Of a stretch of 64,000 nucleotides of DNA, positions 15,913-22,881 are shown piece by piece. The notes under the pieces were generated by a model. That model saw only the letters and a list, made by a program, of their open reading frames with translations, ran no database searches and was not told where the DNA came from. The first letter of the stretch is position 1; every line of letters begins with the position of its first letter. The position numbers and the translations under genes are program-made. Source of the stretch: an uncultured Hungatella sp. (GTDB lineage Bacteria > Bacillota > Clostridia > Lachnospirales > Lachnospiraceae); assembly GCA_910585435.1 (NCBI GenBank), contig CAJUEJ010000004.1, positions 124,001 to 188,000 of the forward strand. Direction: 5' to 3'.

Positions 15913-17595
15913 TCAGTCATATAGCTGTTTAGCCTTTTCTGCCAACTGCAGGAATTCTTTTTTATAATCATCTGTATGGGCATGGATACAGGGCTCTGCC
16001 AGGGCCAGGACTGTGTCGTAGGTGGCGTTGCCTTTGTACTCGCTGTTGCGCAGTACCATGCCAAACTCCGCCACTGCAGCGGCAAAGGAGAGGTTTTCGG
16101 AAAGCTCCCTGGTGTAGCTGCCGGATTCTACCGGATAGGTGAGGAGGGTGCTTTTATTGCCGTTGGGTGCTTTGTAGCGCAGGCTGACAGTGAGAAGTTC
16201 AGTACTGTCTGACACATCGGCGGGAGCCTGGTATTTTAGCTGGGAATCGGAGGTGCCTTCGCTTTGAGCCGGAATGATTTCATAGAGGGCGGTCACACAG
16301 TGGCCGGAACCGATTTCGCCGGCGTCTACTTTGTCATCATTGAAATCTTCCTGGTTTAAAAGCCGGTTTTCATATCCGATGAGGCGGTATCCGGACACAT
16401 ACCTGGGATTGAATTCCACCTGGATTTTTACATCCTTTGCCACAGTGACCAGGGTGCCGCCCATCTCGTCCACCAGAACCTTTTTGGCCTCAAAAATACT
16501 GTCGATATAATTGTAGTTTCCGTCGCCGTTGTCTGCCAGGGCTTCCATTTTATTATCCTTTAGATTGCCTGTGCCCACACCGATAACAGACAGATGGACG
16601 CCGTCCTTTTTCTTCTCCTGAATCAGGCGGGTCAGCTCTCCCTCGCTGCTGATTCCCACATTTAAATCTCCGTCTGTAGCCAGAATCACCCGGTTGTTGC
16701 CGCCGGAAATATAATTTTTCCTGGCCAGTTCGTATGCCTTCTCGATGCCGGCAGCGCCTGCGGTGGAGCCCCCTGCTTCCAGGTCATCAAGGGCGGCGGC
16801 GATTCTGGCGGTCTGATCGCCGGGGACACCGTCTAAAACCACGGATTCATATCCGGCATAGGTGACGATGGACACCCGGTCCTTTTGGGTCAGATTCTCG
16901 GCCAGCATGGTAAAAGACTTCTGTACCAGAGGCAGCTTATCGTCAGAATACATGGAACCGGAGATATCCAGAAGGAATACCAGGTTGGACGGGGGGCGGC
17001 GGGAGAAATCGATCTCTTTGGCCTGCAGCCCGATAAGCAGAAGGCGGTTGTCTTCGTTCCAGGGGCAGTCTGAATACTCTGTGGTTACGGAAAACGGATC
17101 CCCGTTTTCAGGCTCCGGGTAGTCATAGCTGAAATAGTTTAGCATTTCTTCGATCCGCACGGCATCAGCGGGAATTTGCTGGCCGGAATTAATATAGCGG
17201 CGGAGATTGCTGTAGGAAGCCGTGTCAACATCTACGGAGAAGGTGGACAAAGGCTCTTTTACAGTGGTTTTATATCCGTTTTCGGAAATGTAATTGTATT
17301 CTTCTGTGTTAAAGTCCCCGCCGCCGTAAGCGGCCTGATATTTCATGGACATGGAAGAATCACCGTTGACGGCAGAGGCGTCTGCCTCGCCTGCCTCAAA
17401 ATACATGCCGTCGAAAGCAGCGGCGGTTTCCGCCCAGGTTTCGGCTGCTGCTTCTGTCTGGAAGCTCTTTTGGGCAGGGCTTCCACTGGATGAGCTTCCG
17501 GAGCTTGCAGAAGGGCCGGCCCCGCAGCCTGCAAGGAGGGCAGCGGATGTAAGTACACATAAGATCTGTTGCAGACATCTAAGATTTTTTTTCAT
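15913..17595 (-). CDS. VWA-domain lipoprotein (YfbK/DUF3520 type)
   Basis: A 560-residue secreted lipoprotein: a hydrophobic start followed by the lipobox LLAGCG gives a lipid-anchored cysteine near residue 25. A Ser/Gly/Ala-rich linker leads to the VWA_N2-like part (NYFSYDYPEPENGDPF), then a von Willebrand type A domain with an intact metal site, DISGS in VFLLDISGSMYS and ATDGDLN, then the DUF3520-like C-terminal domain. Such proteins bind partners at the cell surface; function is not known. GGAGG lies before the ATG. It is the third gene after the ECF sigma factor and its anti-sigma-like partner, so it may be their output or part of the sensing system. Confidence 0.85.
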   Translation of the reverse strand: MKKNLRCLQQILCVLTSAALLAGCGAGPSASSGSSSSGSPAQKSFQTEAAAETWAETAAAFDGMYFEAGEADASAVNGDSSMSMKYQAAYGGGDFNTEEYNYISENGYKTTVKEPLSTFSVDVDTASYSNLRRYINSGQQIPADAVRIEEMLNYFSYDYPEPENGDPFSVTTEYSDCPWNEDNRLLLIGLQAKEIDFSRRPPSNLVFLLDISGSMYSDDKLPLVQKSFTMLAENLTQKDRVSIVTYAGYESVVLDGVPGDQTARIAAALDDLEAGGSTAGAAGIEKAYELARKNYISGGNNRVILATDGDLNVGISSEGELTRLIQEKKKDGVHLSVIGVGTGNLKDNKMEALADNGDGNYNYIDSIFEAKKVLVDEMGGTLVTVAKDVKIQVEFNPRYVSGYRLIGYENRLLNQEDFNDDKVDAGEIGSGHCVTALYEIIPAQSEGTSDSQLKYQAPADVSDSTELLTVSLRYKAPNGNKSTLLTYPVESGSYTRELSENLSFAAAVAEFGMVLRNSEYKGNATYDTVLALAEPCIHAHTDDYKKEFLQLAEKAKQLYD

Positions 17596-17683
17596 AATTT
17601 TCCTCCATTCTTTGCATGTTTTATATGCGTATCATACCCTCAGAGTATGGGGTACAGACCGATATGGGCTTTTTTGGCGGCAG

Positions 17684-18718
17684 TCAGATATCCTTGCTGC
17701 CGTATGCCATAATCAGCGAAATAAAGTCTGAGAGAAAGTCCTCATCTTCTCTTAAAAGCATTCTGTCATAATAGAAATCATTGGCCCCCTCTGAATCTCC
17801 GATAACCACAAAAGTACGGGCATCTGTCAGGCTGGTGTAGCCGGAATGGAATAAATAGGATCCGTTTCCTGTTACCTGTACCTGGGGGGCAAAGGGGAAG
17901 AGAAGCTCCCAGCCATCCGCCTGCTTTTTTAGAGGAAGCAGGTAGGAGGATCCGGCCTGCAGCTGGTACAGGATTTGGTGGTCGCCGCCCTTAGCCCCTA
18001 TGACAGGGCTTTTTACGGTGACGGATTCCAGGTCTGAGGTGTAGTCCTGGGAATAGCAGACCGAATCCAGGCGGATGTCATATACAAGAGATGCCGGCTG
18101 CTGTGGAGAGCCTGCCTCCAAAGACACAGCTGTAACGGTTCCAAGGCACAAAAGCTCCGTGTCTCCCAGTATATCTTCTGAAAAATACAGGGTGTCTTCC
18201 GGCAGTGTTACGGCCTGGGCCGGAAGGGGGAGGGAGGTGTAGTCTGCCAAATCCAGCTGGCTGTAACGGATGACACCGGCGGAAACCGGAGGTGCGACAG
18301 ATGCAGAATTGCTGTCTTCATTAACAGCCGCGGTCTCCTGCGCTGCCATAGTATTTTCGTAGACAGCGGCGGTGGTTTCCGGCGCCATCCCTGCTTCAGC
18401 CTCCACACCGCCGGAAATTTCCATATCTGTTTCCATCTGTTTTCTCACAGGAAAGAGGGTAGGGAACCATGGGCTGGCTATAATCAGTAAAAATACGGCG
18501 GCTATGGATGCGGCAGTGCCAAAGGCCATCCATTTGTAAATAGTGGGGTAAGCATATCCCTTATTCTCAGGCACAGTGCTCTTTTCTTCTGCTTCATCCT
18601 GGCACAAAACCCGTTCCGGGTGTTCACTTAAATTTCCTTCAATGCGGGACCAAAGATCCGGTGCGGCCTGCTGCATCAAATCTTTATATTCCTGTTCTAA
18701 TGATGATGTTTGTTTCAC
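17684..18718 (-). CDS. Membrane-anchored anti-sigma-like protein
   Basis: A 344-residue protein whose start overlaps the end of the ECF sigma gene by four bases (ATGA), implying translational coupling. Residues 1-60 are hydrophilic, a single membrane span (about 62-85, WMAFGTAASIAAVFLLIIAS) follows, and the remaining 255 residues should be outside the cell. This layout is that of an anti-sigma factor holding its sigma at the membrane. No classical zinc-binding HxxxCxxC motif is visible, so it is not a ZAS-type protein, and the outer domain is not recognised. Confidence 0.65.
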   Translation of the reverse strand: MKQTSSLEQEYKDLMQQAAPDLWSRIEGNLSEHPERVLCQDEAEEKSTVPENKGYAYPTIYKWMAFGTAASIAAVFLLIIASPWFPTLFPVRKQMETDMEISGGVEAEAGMAPETTAAVYENTMAAQETAAVNEDSNSASVAPPVSAGVIRYSQLDLADYTSLPLPAQAVTLPEDTLYFSEDILGDTELLCLGTVTAVSLEAGSPQQPASLVYDIRLDSVCYSQDYTSDLESVTVKSPVIGAKGGDHQILYQLQAGSSYLLPLKKQADGWELLFPFAPQVQVTGNGSYLFHSGYTSLTDARTFVVIGDSEGANDFYYDRMLLREDEDFLSDFISLIMAYGSKDI

Positions 18719-19236
18719 AGCTGCACCTCCTTTAGCTTCTCCATAGCTGTCCGATAGCGCCAGGCTACGGTTCCCGGAGGTTTTTTCAATATTTTTGCGA
18801 TCTCACGGAAGGTCAGCTCCCCCATGATTTTCAGGTTGACAATTTGTCGTTCCTCCTTTTTCAGTGTCAGCAGTGCCTGTTCAAGGCTAAGCTTCTGGCA
18901 GATGTTTTCTTCGGCGGAAGCTTTCTCCTGCAGATAATCCGGAATCTCTGCAGCAGGTGTCTCATGGCTTTTCTTCCGCAGATAATCGATAGCCATGTTC
19001 CGTGCAATGGTGATCATCCATGCCCGGTGTCCCTTTAAAGGCCTGTATGTACCCGCAATATCCCACAGACGGATGAAGAATTCGGAAGTAATGTCCTCCG
19101 CATCCTCACGGCTTTTTACCATGTCCGAGACGACGGAAAAAATCATGGGGCAGTAGGCCTCATATATGTCTTTCAGACCGCTTCGGTCATTTTGAAGGAT
19201 GAGACGGATATTTTGCTGAAACTGTTGGTCGTTCAT
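18715..19236 (-). CDS. ECF-type RNA polymerase sigma factor
   Basis: At 173 residues it has sigma region 2 (LKDIYEAYCPMIFSVVSDMV, then EDAEDITSEFFIRLWD) and region 4 (ERQIVNLKIMGELTFREIAKI with the helix-turn-helix PPGTVAWRYRTAMEKLKE) and lacks regions 1 and 3, as ECF factors do. It is the first gene of an operon with the anti-sigma-like and VWA lipoprotein genes. Group IV sigma factors usually drive their own operon; on the minus strand just upstream a TGAAAC hexamer is a candidate -35 for this, but I cannot define a matching -10. Confidence 0.9.
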   Translation of the reverse strand: MNDQQFQQNIRLILQNDRSGLKDIYEAYCPMIFSVVSDMVKSREDAEDITSEFFIRLWDIAGTYRPLKGHRAWMITIARNMAIDYLRKKSHETPAAEIPDYLQEKASAEENICQKLSLEQALLTLKKEERQIVNLKIMGELTFREIAKILKKPPGTVAWRYRTAMEKLKEVQL

Positions 19237-19540
19237 GGCAGTGCCCTCTTTCGCTTTGGCCTTGTACTTACTATACGTTTCAAGGCCGGGAAATTTATGG
19301 TAAAATAAAATATTTTCTAAAATATTTTTAAAATATTATACTTGAAATTTCAGGGGCGGACAAGAGGGTTGAACCCGAAGATGGATTGTGATAAGATTTC
19401 TGTATTACAGATGTATTTTCTTGAAAATCCCCAAGTTTCGGATATACATACATGCTATCAGGAGGAACGGGGATGTGAGAAGTTGTATTACGGAAATCGG
19501 ACAGGGGGAATACTGGTGGAGAAAGTACTGGGGAGATGAC
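19237..19540. other. AT-rich intergenic spacer
   Basis: No gene is supported. Bases 19300-19345 are strongly AT-rich with overlapping AAAATATT runs, plausible as promoter or UP-element DNA for the ECF operon on the minus strand. Several short reading frames cross the rest but have no ribosome site. Confidence 0.4.
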
Positions 19541-19648
19541 ATGTCCGGATTCTGGAATATCCATGTCTGTTATAGCAACCAAGTTCACATAGACGGAAGC
19601 CGGATTATGAGATGCGGCGCCCACGGCCCCAGTACCGACGGGATCAGC
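19541..19648 (+). pseudogene. Remnant of a GH28 (polygalacturonase-like) gene
   Basis: About 35 codons in one frame read SGFWNIHVCYSNQVHIDGS and then GPSTDGIS. The pattern WxIH...VxIxG...GPxTDGI is the hallmark of the glycoside hydrolase family 28 beta-helix. The surrounding frame does not continue as GH28, so this is a scrap of a lost pectinase gene. It would fit the galacturonate/altronate pathway at the start of the window, although linkage is not proof of a former functional connection. Confidence 0.45.
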
Positions 19649-19755
19649 CGTGCCTTTCAGATAGAGGGCCTCGGGATGAGAAGAATGATGTGTATGATAA
19701 CCGGTAGGGTGAAAGTAAGGGTGTATTGAAAGAATGGGTCAGGAGAGGAAACAGG

Positions 19756-20781
19756 GTGAAGGAATTTAATGTGACGGCTAATTGCAGGCCGGGTGAACAT
19801 TATATGGTGTGTATAGATGAACGGCTGGCGAAGATTAAAAAAATGGTGGACGATGGGAAATATTTTACCGTCAACCGGGCAAGTCAGTATGGGAAGACTA
19901 CCACACTGCGTCTGCTGAGCCGTTATCTGGAAATGGATTATTATGTGGTTTCTATGGATTTTCAGAAATTCGGAGATTCACAGTTTAACAATGAAAATGT
20001 TTTTTCCATTGCCTTTGCCCACTCGTTTCTTCGCTTTTTTAGAAGGAACAATTCAGGTGTTTCTTGATTTTCTTGCTCAGCTTCGGGCTTATTATATTGA
20101 CAGGGATGTCCAGCCCACATTTCAGTCAGTTATTCTGGCAGGGATTTATGATGTTAAGAACTTAAAACGAAAGATTCGCAAGGATGAGGAGCATAAGGTA
20201 AACAGTCCGTGGAATATCGCTTCTGATTTTAAGGTTGACATGAGTTTTTCTAAAAAAGATATACAGGGAATGCTTAAAGAATATGAAGATGATTATTACA
20301 CGGGAATGGATATGGAAGAGTTATCCGGGCTTTTATATGATTATACATCGGGTTACCCGTTTCTTGTATCACGGCTGTGCAAGCTGATGGATGAAGAGGT
20401 CAGCAGGGAGGATGGCTTTGCATCAAAAAGTGCCGCATGGACCAACAGAGGATTCCATGAAGCCGTCCGTATGATTTTACTGGAAAAAAATACTCTATTT
20501 GAGTCTTTGGTCGGGAAGCTGACAGATTATCCGGAATTGAATGAAATAATTCGGACGCTGCTTTTTACCGGAAAAACCATATCCTACAATGCAGATAATC
20601 CGGCAGTTGATATAGCAGAAATGTTTGGATTTATCAGGAACCATAACAGGAAAATACAGGTTGCCAACCGCATATTTGAGACGCGTCTTTACAATCTGTA
20701 TTTATCAGAAGAAGAGCTTAGGAATGATGAAATATTAAAAGCTGTCTAGAAGATAAAAATCAGTTTATCAGCCTTCGATGA
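19756..20781 (+). pseudogene. Frameshifted AAA-type ATPase gene
   Basis: The first part (GTG 19756 onward, VKEFNVTANCRPGEHYMVCIDERL) contains a degenerate P-loop, NRASQYGKTTTLRLL, of the AAA-like family found in many Firmicutes. In the T6 run 20035-20040 one extra T shifts the frame; dropping it joins LRF directly to LEGTIQVFLDFLAQ in the next frame. That frame runs to a stop at 20747, where another shift back restores LEDKNQFISLR before TGA at 20779-20781. The family normally goes on for about 150 residues more, so the gene is doubly frameshifted and cut short. A sequencing error might explain one lesion but not all three. Confidence 0.75.
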
Positions 20782-20797
20782 GGATCGGAGGCTTTTA
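20770..20797 (+). terminator. Rho-independent terminator
   Basis: AGCCTTCGAT (20770-20779) pairs with ATCGGAGGCT (20784-20793) over a four-base loop, one G-T pair, followed by TTTT. It overlaps the end of the decayed AAA gene. Confidence 0.7.
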
Positions 20798-20881
20798 TAA
20801 TGGAAGAAATTGCTTCTGAGGCTTTAAGCATTCCGGGAGAATTTTGTTGACAAAGGCTTATTTTAAGGGAATTTCAGGTGT

Positions 20882-20924
20882 GAAAATTTTTTCTCATAAT
20901 GTATAGGTTTTGAGAAAAATTTTC
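20882..20924. repeat. Left inverted repeat (site A) with extended hairpin
   Basis: Site A proper is the 26 bases 20891-20916: left arm TTCTCATAA, spacer TGTATAGG, right arm TTTTGAGAA. Flanking bases extend it to a hairpin between GAAAATTTTTTCTCA (20882-20896) and TGAGAAAAATTTTC (20911-20924). Its reverse complement matches site B at 25 of 26 positions. Confidence 0.85.
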
Positions 20925-20952
20925 CATGGTATAAAATTACTAGAAAAAGGAA

Positions 20953-20990
20953 TTAATTTTCTTGATTTTTTGACGATAATATAATAGAAT
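20953..20990 (+). promoter_or_regulatory. Promoter(s) inside the inverted-repeat pair
   Basis: Two readings are possible. A sigma-A promoter: TTGATT at 20962-20967 and TAGAAT at 20985-20990, spacer 17. A sigma-D/sigma-28 type promoter: TTAA at 20953-20956, 15 bases, then GACGATAA at 20972-20979, near the flagellar consensus TAAA-N15-GCCGATAA. A TATAAT also lies at 20980-20985. All read rightward to the TnpB-like gene, whose start is about 105 bases away. Confidence 0.55.
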
Positions 20991-21017
20991 GTATGTGTTT
21001 TTATGCTTTATATTTCA

Positions 21018-21043
21018 TTCTCAAAACCTATACATTTTGAGAA
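21018..21043. repeat. Right inverted repeat (site B)
   Basis: Arms TTCTCAAAA (21018-21026) and TTTTGAGAA (21035-21043) are perfect 9-base inverted copies around the 8-base asymmetric spacer CCTATACA, which is the reverse complement of the spacer of site A. Two such sites in opposite orientation 101 bases apart are the arrangement that a tyrosine recombinase would invert. Confidence 0.85.
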
Positions 21044-21093
21044 TAAAGCCATTAGAATTCCTGCTCTTATCTAAAGACAGAGGGAAACAAGAC

Positions 21094-22404
21094 ATGCCGA
21101 AAGACAAGTTGTGCAAGACCGTCCATCAGTACAGCAAAGGCCCGGTTCCGGAGGAGGACATGCAGAGGCTTCTGGAAATCGCAGAGGATTACAAGGCTGT
21201 AAAGAACTATGTATACACTCGTTTTGGAGGGATCAAAAGTCTGGCAAAGCTTTATCCTGGCTATACGGTACAGAATGAGATGACAGCCAGCGGCCTTCGG
21301 GAGCGACTGAATATGCCTTCCGTATATTTCTATCTGGCAGTATTTGATGCCCTGGGAGACATAAAAGGCCAGTGGGGCAGGACGAAATCGGCGGTGCTTA
21401 AAAATGTGAACAGGCATGAGAAGCTGACAGTGGAAGAGAAGCACTATCTCAGATTTCTTCTCCGTGTCAACAATGCATTCGAGGCTGCGCTGAATCATTC
21501 ATCCTTAAAACTGCCTAAGGGTATGCAGAGGCAGTACGATTCCCTTGCGTCCCAGGTGGATGTAAGCAGGCTGGAGAGTTACCTTGGCCGTCAGGTGAGA
21601 AAGCTTCATATTACACTTCATACGGAGGCTGCTGCAGGCTTTTCCATTGCAGAGCGGGCCTACCGCTACGGCGACCATGGCATCTACATTTCCATAAAAG
21701 AGAAAAGGAAGCGGATCTTCGTCCCTCTTACAGACAGCAACAGCTACACAAGGCAGCTGTATGTCTGCCTGTTCCCCGAAGAAAAAAGGATAGAGATAAA
21801 GGTTCCGGTAGATGTTACGGCCAAAAGGCACCGGGATTACAAAGGCCGGGTAGGCATTTCCCTGGGGATGATGACTATGCTTACGACAGATGAGGGCCAC
21901 CGGTACGGGGAAGAATACGGAGTTTATCAAACCCGGCTTTCAGACTGGATGGCAGAACAGGGGAAGACATACAACCAGAATCGGGAAGCCAATCCGGGCA
22001 GGAAGAAATACTTTGCCAACAAAAAGAGACAGGAAGACCGGCTCCATAGCTACATCAATCAGGAATTGAACCGGTTTCTGCGGACAGAGAAGCCGGAGAT
22101 TATCTATCTCCCAAAGCTTCCCCCGTCGAAGGCCTCCGGACCTGTAAGGAAGATGAATCATTATCTGACTATGTGGCAGCGGGGATATATACAAAACCGC
22201 CTGGTGCTAAAATGCAGGGAACAGTCTGTACAGCTGGTGGAGGTTCTGGGGAAGGACATCAGCAACCAGTGCAGCTGCTGCGGAGCGTTGGGAAAAAAGA
22301 AAGACCAGTTATTTTTCTGTCCCCAGTGCGGTTATCAAACCGACCAGAAAAGAAATGCGGCTCAGAATGCAAGGAAGCGGGGCGAAGAGCAGTGCGGAGA
22401 TTGA
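21094..22404 (+). CDS. TnpB-family protein lacking all three RuvC catalytic acids (TldR-like candidate)
   Basis: A 436-residue protein with the TnpB/Cas12-type C-terminal half. The RuvC-I stretch reads VGISLGMMTMLTTDEG: Ser256 stands where TnpB has the catalytic Asp (GIDLG). RuvC-II reads IIYLPKL: Pro340 replaces the Glu of IxxEDL. RuvC-III reads TDQKRNAAQNA: Lys419 replaces the second Asp of DRDxNAA. The zinc ribbon is intact (Cys393, Cys396, Cys409, Cys412). Overall length is in the normal TnpB range, with no internal stop, so the frame is kept while nuclease residues are lost; this is the pattern of nuclease-dead TnpB-like repressors. No TnpA or clear transposon ends are seen. The frame is open to 20989, but ATG 21094 with GAGGG upstream is the likely start. 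It lies behind the putative invertible promoter. Confidence 0.8.
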   Translation: MPKDKLCKTVHQYSKGPVPEEDMQRLLEIAEDYKAVKNYVYTRFGGIKSLAKLYPGYTVQNEMTASGLRERLNMPSVYFYLAVFDALGDIKGQWGRTKSAVLKNVNRHEKLTVEEKHYLRFLLRVNNAFEAALNHSSLKLPKGMQRQYDSLASQVDVSRLESYLGRQVRKLHITLHTEAAAGFSIAERAYRYGDHGIYISIKEKRKRIFVPLTDSNSYTRQLYVCLFPEEKRIEIKVPVDVTAKRHRDYKGRVGISLGMMTMLTTDEGHRYGEEYGVYQTRLSDWMAEQGKTYNQNREANPGRKKYFANKKRQEDRLHSYINQELNRFLRTEKPEIIYLPKLPPSKASGPVRKMNHYLTMWQRGYIQNRLVLKCREQSVQLVEVLGKDISNQCSCCGALGKKKDQLFFCPQCGYQTDQKRNAAQNARKRGEEQCGD

Positions 22405-22881
22405 TGTGAAGAACATCATAGAATAAAAACTACATGAGGGCTAAAACAAAAGCACGTACGAAAGTCCAGAACGTAAATGCACAAAAAATGCACAAAAACG
22501 CAGATAAGGCTGGAAATAAGAGCGGTCTTTATTATGAATCATACGAACAGATGACCGGATAAATGAATGTGACAGATGTTCATTTTACCAACAGGACCGG
22601 AGCGTTTGTTCATGAGATACCCTTGGAGCAGATGCCTTTGTTTTCATCGGAAACATGAGGCCGGATGCATGAAAAGGGATAAAAATAAGTACGGCATTAG
22701 AAGGCAGAAGCGATTGAAACTGCGTATTGGGTATGCCAGGACCCTGGGAACATAATTCCTTGCGGATTATGATGTACCAGGGAGCGAAGCAGCATGGTCT
22801 GCATCACCTGCAGGGGTGACCAATATATCATATTATATTTAGTGAAATAATGTAAAAGGAACAGGGAAAGGCCGAAAGGTT
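22405..22881. other. Non-coding region after the TnpB-like gene
   Basis: No convincing gene. One frame gives a 42-codon reading frame (22434-22562) followed at once by a 31-codon one (22563-22658), separated only by TAA; both lack a ribosome site and may be a decayed coding stretch or part of a transcript. In TnpB loci the guide RNA begins near the 3' end of the gene and runs into this region. The 3' part (22742-22821) holds strong hairpins, and 22822-22850 is AT-rich. Confidence 0.5.
22742..22821 (+). ncRNA. Candidate structured RNA (possible omega-like guide scaffold)
   Basis: Two nested stem-loops lie back to back. In the first, CCCTGG (22742-22747) pairs with CCAGGG (22777-22782) and CATAATTCC pairs with GGATTATG inside. 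In the second, GGTC (22796-22799) pairs with GACC (22818-22821) and CACC with GGTG inside. They end directly before an AT-rich stretch and 60 bases before the next gene. They could be a guide-RNA scaffold or simply the leader or terminator of neighbouring genes; there is no T-run after either. Confidence 0.35.

Noticed and set aside
20891..21043. The inverted-repeat pair as a plain terminator or as insertion-sequence ends
   Set aside because: The 101 bases between are too long for one hairpin and include a promoter; they lie on one side of the tnpB-like gene instead of flanking it. Site A alone could still form a hairpin.
21094..22404. Active TnpB nuclease of an IS605/IS607 element
   Set aside because: All three catalytic acids are replaced and no transposase gene accompanies it.
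22822..22850. A guide sequence matching a promoter in this window
   Set aside because: I compared it by eye with the AT-rich promoters here and found only short, low-complexity matches.
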